Position numbers and translations under genes: made by a program
Shown here: piece after piece, positions 58,125 through 64,000 of the stretch
How positions within the stretch are numbered: the first letter of the stretch is position 1
How the letters are laid out: each line of letters opens with the position of its first letter
The notes under the pieces: model-generated
Databases searched by the model: none
Seen by the model: only the letters and a program-made list of their open reading frames with translations
What the model was told of the DNA's origin: nothing
From: Buttiauxella sp049686335
GTDB taxonomy: Bacteria > Pseudomonadota > Gammaproteobacteria > Enterobacterales > Enterobacteriaceae
Assembly (NCBI RefSeq): GCF_049686335.1
Contig: NZ_JBAVHX010000015.1
Span: 62,001-126,000, forward strand
Length of the DNA: 64,000 nucleotides
Reading direction: 5' to 3'

Positions 58125-59792
58125 CTACTTCGTTACGCGCTTGTACTTGATACGCTTAGGTTCCAGCGCATCCGCACCCAGGGTGCGTTTCTTGTACTCT
58201 TCGTACTCCGTAAAGTTACCTTCAAAGAACTCCACTTTGCCTTCATCCTGATAATCCAGAATGTGCGTGGCGATACGGTCAAGGAACCAACGGTCGTGCG
58301 AGATAACCATTGCACAGCCTGGGAATTCCAACAGGGCGTTTTCTAACGCGCGCAGGGTTTCGATATCCAGGTCGTTGGTTGGTTCATCGAGCAGCAATAC
58401 GTTACCGCCAACTTGCAGCAGTTTCGCCAGGTGCAGACGGCCACGTTCACCACCGGACAGCTCACCAACACGTTTACCCTGGTCAACGCCTTTAAAGTTA
58501 AAGCGGCCAACGTAAGCGCGGCTTGGCATTTCGGTGTTACCGACACGCATAATATCCTGGCCGCCGGAAACTTCTTCCCACACGGTTTTGCTGTTATCCA
58601 TCGCGTCACGGAACTGATCGACGGAAGCCAGTTTCACGGTTTCGCCCAGCTCAATGGTGCCGCTATCAGGTTGTTCCTGACCGGACATCATACGGAACAG
58701 CGTTGATTTACCCGCGCCGTTCGGACCAATGATACCCACAATCGCGCCTTTCGGTACGGAGAAGGACAGGTCCTCAATCAGCAGGCGATCGCCGTAGGAT
58801 TTACGCAGATTGGTTACTTCAACAACTTTATCGCCCAGACGTGCACCTGGTGGAATAAACAGTTCGTTGGTTTCGTTACGTTTCTGGTATTCGGTGTTGT
58901 TCAGTTCTTCAAAGCGAGCCAGACGAGCCTTGCCTTTAGACTGGCGGCCTTTAGCGCCCTGACGAACCCACTCCAGTTCCTTCTCAATGGATTTACGGCG
59001 AGCCGCTTCCGTTGAGGCTTCCTGAGCCAGACGAGCATCTTTTTGCTCAAGCCAGGAAGAGTAGTTACCTTCCCACGGAATACCTTCACCGCGGTCAAGT
59101 TCCAGGATCCAGCCCGCAACGTTGTCGAGGAAGTAACGGTCGTGGGTAATTGCCACAACGGTGCCTTCGAAGTCGTGCAGGAAGCGCTCGAGCCATGCCA
59201 CGGATTCAGCATCCAGGTGGTTCGTTGGTTCGTCGAGCAGTAGCATGTCAGGTTTTTCGAGCAGCAGGCGGCAAAGTGCCACACGGCGACGCTCACCACC
59301 TGACAGGTTAGCGATTTTCGCATCCCAGTCTGGCAGACGCAGCGCATCAGCAGCACGCTCCAGTTGCACGTTCAGGTTATGGCCGTCGTGCGCCTGAATG
59401 ATTTCTTCAAACTTGCCCTGTTGGGCAGCCAGTTTGTCGAAGTCAGCGTCCGGCTCAGCATATTTAGCATAGACTTCGTCGAGGCCTTTCAGGGCATTAA
59501 CCACTTCAGCCACGGCTTCTTCAACCGATTCACGAACGGTATGTTCCAGGTTGAGTTGCGGTTCTTGCGGCAGATAGCCGATTTTCAGTCCAGGTTGTGG
59601 ACGAGCTTCGCCTTCGATGTCGGTATCAATGCCGGCCATAATGCGCAGCAGCGTGGATTTACCGGAACCGTTGAGACCCAGTACGCCAATCTTGGCGCCA
59701 GGGAAGAAACTGAGGGAGATATTTTTCAGAATATGACGTTTCGGCGGAACAACTTTGCCGACACGATGCATGGTATAAACGAATTGAGCCAC
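58125..59792 (-). CDS. ettA: Energy-dependent translational throttle protein EttA (ABC-F)
   Basis: 555 residues, the E. coli length. Cytoplasmic ABC-F ATPase that binds the ribosomal E site and gates the first peptide bond according to the ATP/ADP ratio. Two ATPase modules: Walker A GLNGSGKST and GPNGAGKST, signatures LSGGERRR and LSGGERGR, Walker B LLLDEPTN twice. The inter-domain P-site tRNA interaction linker lies at about 245-300 (rich in Arg/Lys/Glu), and an arm is inserted in the first module. Starts with GTG at 59792, as in E. coli. Confidence 0.97.
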   Translation of the reverse strand: MAQFVYTMHRVGKVVPPKRHILKNISLSFFPGAKIGVLGLNGSGKSTLLRIMAGIDTDIEGEARPQPGLKIGYLPQEPQLNLEHTVRESVEEAVAEVVNALKGLDEVYAKYAEPDADFDKLAAQQGKFEEIIQAHDGHNLNVQLERAADALRLPDWDAKIANLSGGERRRVALCRLLLEKPDMLLLDEPTNHLDAESVAWLERFLHDFEGTVVAITHDRYFLDNVAGWILELDRGEGIPWEGNYSSWLEQKDARLAQEASTEAARRKSIEKELEWVRQGAKGRQSKGKARLARFEELNNTEYQKRNETNELFIPPGARLGDKVVEVTNLRKSYGDRLLIEDLSFSVPKGAIVGIIGPNGAGKSTLFRMMSGQEQPDSGTIELGETVKLASVDQFRDAMDNSKTVWEEVSGGQDIMRVGNTEMPSRAYVGRFNFKGVDQGKRVGELSGGERGRLHLAKLLQVGGNVLLLDEPTNDLDIETLRALENALLEFPGCAMVISHDRWFLDRIATHILDYQDEGKVEFFEGNFTEYEEYKKRTLGADALEPKRIKYKRVTK

Positions 59793-60023
59793 AGTGCGAC
59801 TTCGCCTCTTTTTCGTGATGTAAGATGGTACATATCAGTGGCGAAGTGTAGCCGTTTTCGGCAGTTAATCCCAGCAGGGGAAGTGGGATGTGTTACCCGA
59901 AACAGCCTTAACGCTTTTATAGACAAAATAACGCCCTCTGGCGTGGCGAAACTGCAATACCAGGGTTAGCATGAAGTAATTAATGGCGGCATGATGCTGC
60001 CCGTGAACATGTGAGGAGAACTT

Positions 60024-61958
60024 GTGGGGAAAGCCAAACAAGTCGTGGGGCAATTGCTGGTAGCAGTTGTAGGCCTTACGGCATTAACTCATGCAGTTCG
60101 CGCGGATTCGCTCGATGAGCAACGCAGCAGATATGCGCAAATCAAACAAGCGTGGGATAACAAGCAAATGGATGTGGTGGCGCGAATAATGCCCACCTTG
60201 CAAGATTATCCGCTGTATCCCTATCTCGAGTATCGCCAGATTACTGATGACTTAATGAATGAGCCAACGCTCGTCGTCAGTCGCTTTATCGAAGCCAACC
60301 CAACACTGCCTCCAGCGCGTACGCTGAAATCCCGCTTCGTGAATGAACTGGCACGTCGTGAAGACTGGCGTGGCTTGCTGTCATTTAGCCCGGAACAACC
60401 GGGCACCACTGAATCTAAATGCAACTATTACTACGCAAAATGGAATACCGGGCAGACGGATGCCGCGTGGGCAGGGGCGAAAGATCTCTGGTTAACCGGG
60501 AAAAATCTGCCTTCGAGCTGCGATCGTCTGTTCTCCGCATGGCGCTCTTCAGGTACACAAGATCCTTTAGCTTATCTGGAACGCATTCGTCTGGGGATGA
60601 AAGAAGGCAATACTTCGCTGGTGACGAATCTCGCAAGCCAAATGCCTGTGGAATACCAGACTATTTCTAACGCGCTGATAAGCCTGCAAAATGACCCGAA
60701 TACAGTGCTGTCGTTTGCCCGCACTGTTGGTGCCACAGACTTTACCCGTCAGGCAGCGGCGGTCGCGTTTACACGTGTTGCACGTGATGATGTAGAAAAT
60801 GCTCGCATGATGATCCCGTCACTTGTTCAGGCGCAGCAGCTTAACGACGCTCAGGCGCAAGAGCTCAGAGACACCGTCGCCTGGCGTTTAATGGGGAATG
60901 ATGTCACGACAGACCAGGCTGCCTGGCGCGACGATGCAATCATGCGTTCGGAGTCGACAAGTCTGGTGGAACGGCGTGTGCGTATGGCGTTGGGAAATGG
61001 TGATCGTACCGGTCTGAATACCTGGCTTGCGCGTTTGCCAATGGAAGCCAAAGAGAAAGATGAATGGCGTTACTGGCAGGCGGATTTGTTGCTTGAACGT
61101 GGCCGTAATGACGAAGCAAAAGAGATCCTCAGCTCGCTAATGCAGCAACGTGGATTCTATCCGATGGTGGCCGCTCAGCGTTTAGGGGAAGAGTATCCGT
61201 TGCGTGTCGATAAAGCGGTTGCGGTGAATCCGGCATTGGTACAGGGGCCTGAAATGGCGCGAGTTCGCGAGCTGATGTACTGGAACCTGGATAACACTGC
61301 GCGAAGCGAATGGGCGAACTTGATCACCAGTCGCAGCAAACCTGAGCAGGAAGGATTAGCGCGTTACGCATTTGATCAAAACTGGTGGGATCTCAGCGTG
61401 CAGGCGACGATCGCCGGTAAACTCTGGGATCATCTGGAGGAACGCTTCCCGCTGGCTTACAAAGACATTTTCTCCCGCTATGTGAGCGACAAAGATATCT
61501 CTCAAAGCTATGCCATGGCGATTGCACGTCAGGAAAGCGCCTGGAACCCGAAAGTGCGATCGCCTGTGGGTGCCAGCGGGTTAATGCAAATCATGCCGGG
61601 AACCGCAACGCATACCGTGAAGATGTTTAATATTCCGGGCTACACCAGTACTAACCAATTGTTAGATCCGGAAACCAATATCAACATTGGTACCAGTTAC
61701 TTACAGTACGTTTCTCAGCAATTTGAAAATAACCGTATTTTCGCTTCTGCTGCCTACAATGCCGGACCTGGACGAGTCAGAACCTGGCTTGGTAATAGCG
61801 CTGGACGCATTGACGCAGTGGCGTTTGTCGAGAGTATTCCTTTCTCGGAAACGCGCGGATATGTGAAAAACGTGCTGGCTTATGACGCGTACTACAAATA
61901 CTTCATGGGTAAATCAGCTCCACTACTGACTGATGCGGAGTGGCAACGCCGTTATTGA
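60024..61958 (+). CDS. slt: Soluble lytic murein transglycosylase Slt70
   Basis: 644-residue periplasmic enzyme cleaving the MurNAc-GlcNAc bond to 1,6-anhydromuropeptides. GTG start after GAGGAG. The signal peptide ends near HAVRA before DSLDEQR. The alpha-superhelical U and L domains (about 28-470) form the ring. The catalytic domain has the acid Glu E504 in IARQESAWNP, then GLMQIMPGTA, NINIGTSYL and AYNAGPGRVRTWL. Collinear with E. coli Slt. An ERIC element follows 12 bp after the stop. Confidence 0.97.
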   Translation: MGKAKQVVGQLLVAVVGLTALTHAVRADSLDEQRSRYAQIKQAWDNKQMDVVARIMPTLQDYPLYPYLEYRQITDDLMNEPTLVVSRFIEANPTLPPARTLKSRFVNELARREDWRGLLSFSPEQPGTTESKCNYYYAKWNTGQTDAAWAGAKDLWLTGKNLPSSCDRLFSAWRSSGTQDPLAYLERIRLGMKEGNTSLVTNLASQMPVEYQTISNALISLQNDPNTVLSFARTVGATDFTRQAAAVAFTRVARDDVENARMMIPSLVQAQQLNDAQAQELRDTVAWRLMGNDVTTDQAAWRDDAIMRSESTSLVERRVRMALGNGDRTGLNTWLARLPMEAKEKDEWRYWQADLLLERGRNDEAKEILSSLMQQRGFYPMVAAQRLGEEYPLRVDKAVAVNPALVQGPEMARVRELMYWNLDNTARSEWANLITSRSKPEQEGLARYAFDQNWWDLSVQATIAGKLWDHLEERFPLAYKDIFSRYVSDKDISQSYAMAIARQESAWNPKVRSPVGASGLMQIMPGTATHTVKMFNIPGYTSTNQLLDPETNINIGTSYLQYVSQQFENNRIFASAAYNAGPGRVRTWLGNSAGRIDAVAFVESIPFSETRGYVKNVLAYDAYYKYFMGKSAPLLTDAEWQRRY

Positions 61959-61970
61959 TTTTAAGGGCGC

Positions 61971-62097
61971 TATCCCCATTCGTATTCGAGTTGCAGGCAG
62001 GCGGCAAGAGAGGTTATCCCCAGGAGCTTACTTTAGTAAGTGACTGGGGTAAGCGAGCGAAGCCAACGCCCCTGCGGCTTGAAGGATGACGGGGATA
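61971..62097. repeat. ERIC element (slt-trpR)
   Basis: A 127-bp imperfect palindrome from TATCCCCATTCG to GACGGGGATA, with the classical centre CCCCAGGAGCTTACTTTAG and AAGTGACTGGGG. Its right end abuts and contributes to the trpR promoter. Confidence 0.93.
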
Positions 62098-62128
62098 TGT
62101 TATGCTGTCGTACTAGTTGAATAGTATG
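62079..62128 (+). promoter_or_regulatory. trpR promoter and trp operator, -35 inside the ERIC end
   Basis: TTGAAG (62079-62084) is the only plausible -35 for a -10 TATGCT (62101-62106), with 16 bp between. The operator CGTACTAGTTGAATAGTATG (62109-62128) matches 17 of 20 positions of the TrpR consensus palindrome CGTACTAGTTAACTAGTACG. The predicted start (about 62113) lies within the operator, giving autorepression and a leader of about 25 nt. Confidence 0.8.
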
Positions 62129-62136
62129 GCGGCAAC

Positions 62137-62466
62137 ATGACTCAGCACTCTCAATACTCGGCAGAGCATGCCGAGCAAAGCAATCAAGAGTGGCTCCGCT
62201 TTGTGGAGTTGCTACAGCAATCGTTCGATAAGCAGTTGCATATGCCGCTGTTGATGTTGCTGCTGACACCAGACGAACGTACCGCCCTCGGGACTCGCGT
62301 CCGCATTGTAGAAGAGTTATTACGTGGTGAGATGAGCCAGCGTGAACTTAAAAATGAATTAGGTGCGGGGATTGCGACGATTACGCGTGGGTCAAATAGC
62401 CTGAAATCTGCTCCCCCAGCATTACGTGCCTGGCTGGAGCAAGAATTGTTAGGCGGCAAAAACTAA
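62137..62466 (+). CDS. trpR: Trp repressor
   Basis: 109-residue all-helical dimeric repressor (E. coli 108) that with tryptophan represses trp, aroH, mtr and itself. The helix-turn-helix (SQRELKNELGAGIATITRGSN, about 67-88) and the dimer core (LLLTPDERTALGTRVRIVEELLRGEM) are nearly identical to E. coli. The first 20 residues vary. It ends convergent with yjjX, the two stop codons overlapping by 4 bp, so no terminator separates them. Confidence 0.98.
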   Translation: MTQHSQYSAEHAEQSNQEWLRFVELLQQSFDKQLHMPLLMLLLTPDERTALGTRVRIVEELLRGEMSQRELKNELGAGIATITRGSNSLKSAPPALRAWLEQELLGGKN

Positions 62467-62978
62467 AGATAAACGTCGTTATGAAATGGACTGAGCGCCA
62501 AAATAATCGCCTGGTGGTAAACGCTACTGCGAGTTAGCTTCCCGGCGGTAAACACCCCGATCGCACCCTCTTTACGGCCAATTTCATCAATACCGGTATA
62601 GGCCGACATCACAGGCCCTAACGCTTCTCCAGCGCGTACTTTTTCCAGAATAATTGCGGGTAGCGGGAGAGTGGCTGAACGGGCTTCACCACGCTGACTC
62701 TGGTTTTCAATGACTACCCAGCTAAATGTACTGTCATCATCAATCCCTGCTTCAACCGCCACCCAAAAATCTGCTTCTGGACGAACCTGACGGGCATTCA
62801 TCACCCGGCATCGTGCGCCAGTTCGCGTTTCATGGTTTCCAAAGGGCTGTTCCGGCACACCACTATCGACGGAGACAGGTTCAATATGGCAGCATCCCTC
62901 ACCATAGATGTCGTCGAAAGCCTGGTGAATTGCCTGAATTTTAGCTGGATTGGTTGTCGAGCAGACGACATGGTACAT
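62463..62978 (-). CDS. yjjX: Inosine/xanthosine triphosphatase YjjX
   Basis: 171-residue NTPase that hydrolyses ITP and XTP to keep deaminated purines out of nucleic acids. The nucleotide-binding N-terminus CSTTNPAKIQAIHQAF and the central FWVAVEAGIDDDSTFSWVVI with SATLPLP and GRKEGAIGVFTAGKLTRSSVYHQA are conserved with E. coli YjjX. ATG 62978 gives MYHVVC; a TTG six codons upstream is possible. Divergent from ytjC by about 50 bp. Confidence 0.95.
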   Translation of the reverse strand: MYHVVCSTTNPAKIQAIHQAFDDIYGEGCCHIEPVSVDSGVPEQPFGNHETRTGARCRVMNARQVRPEADFWVAVEAGIDDDSTFSWVVIENQSQRGEARSATLPLPAIILEKVRAGEALGPVMSAYTGIDEIGRKEGAIGVFTAGKLTRSSVYHQAIILALSPFHNDVYL

Positions 62979-63029
62979 AATCAGTGAAACTCTCAAGAAA
63001 TTGTTGCCGCAGTATAACGGAAAAAACGC

Positions 63030-63677
63030 ATGTTACAGGTATACCTTGTTCGCCACGGCGAAACGCAGTGGAATGCAGAACGTCGCATTCAGGGCCAGTC
63101 AGACAGTGCGCTGACTGAAAAAGGGGAACGTCAGGCCGAGCAGGTGGCTGAGCGTGTCAAAACGTTAGATATTACGCACGTGATCTCCAGCGATTTGGGG
63201 CGTACCCGCCGCACCGCTGAGATCATCGCGCTGGCATGTGGCGTAGATGTGACGCTGGATGCGCGTTTGCGTGAGCTGGATATGGGCGTGTTAGAACGCC
63301 GCAATCTGGACACCCTCAACGAAGAGGAGGAAGGCTGGCGTCGACAACTGGTGAATGGCACCGCTGATGGACGCATTCCTGAAGGAGAAAGCATGCTGGA
63401 AATGAGCGAGCGTATGCACGCGGCGCTGAATGCCTGCCTGGATTTACCGTCTGGAAGCCGTCCATTACTGGTCAGCCATGGTATGGCTTTAGGTTGCCTG
63501 GTGAGTACGATTCTGGGATTACCGGCCTGGGCTGAACGTCGCTTACGTTTAAGAAACTGTTCGATTTCCCGTGTTGATCACCAGCAAAGCCCGTGGTTAG
63601 CTTCCGGCTGGGTGGTTGAAACGGCAGGGGACATCTCGCATCTGGACGCCCCTGCGTTAGACGAATTGCAGCGTTAA
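63030..63677 (+). CDS. ytjC: Phosphoglycerate mutase-like phosphatase YtjC (GpmB)
   Basis: 215 residues, the E. coli length. Histidine-phosphatase superfamily: the phospho-acceptor is in LVRHGETQWN (RHG, His9), with the second catalytic His in LVSHGMALG. Annotated GpmB for its similarity to cofactor-dependent phosphoglycerate mutase, but members with this pattern often act as broad phosphatases. Followed by an ERIC element and the convergent rob gene. Confidence 0.94.
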   Translation: MLQVYLVRHGETQWNAERRIQGQSDSALTEKGERQAEQVAERVKTLDITHVISSDLGRTRRTAEIIALACGVDVTLDARLRELDMGVLERRNLDTLNEEEEGWRRQLVNGTADGRIPEGESMLEMSERMHAALNACLDLPSGSRPLLVSHGMALGCLVSTILGLPAWAERRLRLRNCSISRVDHQQSPWLASGWVVETAGDISHLDAPALDELQR

Positions 63678-63682
63678 CGACG

Positions 63683-63809
63683 TATACCCATCATCCTTCA
63701 AGCTGCAGGGGTGTTGGCTGCACTCACTTACCCCAGTCACTTACTCAAGTAAGCTCCTGGGGATAAGTTCCCTTACCGTCTACCTGCAACTCGAATGCTA
63801 AAGGGTATT
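63683..63809. repeat. ERIC element (ytjC-rob)
   Basis: A 127-bp imperfect palindrome from TATACCCATCATCCTTCAAG to GCTAAAGGGTATT, with the CCCAGTCACTTACTCAAGTA centre. It lies between two convergent genes and ends 11 bp from the rob stop codon. Confidence 0.93.
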
Positions 63810-63819
63810 GTATAGGGGG

Positions 63820-64000
63820 TTAACGACGTACTGGGATCAGATATTCACATCTGATTTGCATTGGTCGGTCTTGAACACGCGCTTCTTCTTGTGGGAAGAA
63901 GCGTTCAATATCATGGCCTTTACGACGTGTCAGATTCAGCGATGGCATGCAAGTGCCGTAAATCGTCAGGATAAACTCCTGCAAACCTGTGCCCGGACCT
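63820..64000 (-). CDS. rob: Right-origin-binding protein Rob (C-terminal part only)
   Basis: An open frame of 59 codons plus stop continues beyond the right window edge. Its C-terminus reads GHDIERFFPQEEARVQDRP then MQIRCEYLIPVRR, closely matching the end of E. coli Rob (GyrI-like effector domain). Position after ytjC, convergent, is as in E. coli. Rob is an AraC/XylS-type activator of the mar/sox/rob stress regulon; its DNA-binding N-terminal domain is outside the window. Confidence 0.88.
   Translation of the reverse strand, partial: GPGTGLQEFILTIYGTCMPSLNLTRRKGHDIERFFPQEEARVQDRPMQIRCEYLIPVRR

Overview
The window is chromosomal DNA from a member of the Enterobacteriaceae. From about 25 kb to the end, the gene content and order follow the region near 99-100 min of the E. 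coli map: yjjA, yjjB-yjjP, yjjQ-bglJ, fhuF, yjjZ, three tRNA-Leu(CAG) genes, rsmC-holD-rimI-yjjG-prfC, osmY-ytjA, yjjU-yjjV, deoCABD, yjjJ, lplA-ytjB, serB-radA-nadR, ettA, slt, trpR, yjjX, ytjC and rob. Several products have exactly the E. coli length. Sequence divergence and accessory genes (pobA with an AraC regulator, a GH13/GH130 pair, a NupX-like permease ahead of deo) point to a genus other than Escherichia or Salmonella. A Buttiauxella/Kluyvera-like organism is only a guess.

Layout. 1-2.6 kb: 5'-truncated GH13 glycosidase overlapping a GH130 phosphorylase-like gene. 2.7-5.1 kb: GT17-like glycosyltransferase, then putrescine aminotransferase patA behind a sigma54/NtrC-type promoter. 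5.3-10.4 kb: five-gene peptide/nickel-type ABC transporter. 10.7-15.2 kb: proP, aerotaxis receptor aer with a sigma28 promoter, and a CurA-like reductase followed by three REP units. 15.3-19.5 kb: asc beta-glucoside regulator and operon. 19.7-25.1 kb: orphan rfbC, a LysR/MHS-symporter/M20-peptidase locus, and a methyltransferase-like gene.

25.2-37 kb: yjjA, a TetR gene with a striking 15-bp inverted repeat against its ribosome binding site, yjjB-yjjP, pobA and regulator, yjjQ-bglJ, a YbaK-like gene, a cellobiose-type PTS EIIC preceded by a 53-codon remnant of EIIB, fhuF, a diguanylate cyclase, yjjZ, and the leu tRNA operon. Compared with E. coli, accessory genes sit in several gaps of an otherwise collinear backbone, and dnaT-dnaC are missing from their usual place between yjjB and yjjA.

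37-64 kb is mostly core housekeeping: ribosome modification, release and energy sensing (rsmC, rimI, prfC, ettA), replication (holD), nucleoside uptake and catabolism (nup-deoCABD), serine, lipoate and NAD metabolism (serB, lplA, nadR), recombination (radA), cell wall turnover (slt) and trp regulation (trpR). The nup-deo region carries readable CRP sites about 52-53 bp apart and two perfect DeoR-type palindromes.

The intergenic DNA holds three ERIC elements of about 126-127 bp, three shortened ERIC derivatives, REP clusters, and two copies of an approximately 85-bp C/G-rich palindromic repeat. One ERIC end appears to supply the -35 of the trpR promoter. I found no CRISPR array, prophage, IS transposase or recognisable phage-defence island, and nothing I would call a clearly new multi-gene system. 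The most interesting signals are regulatory and relict features.
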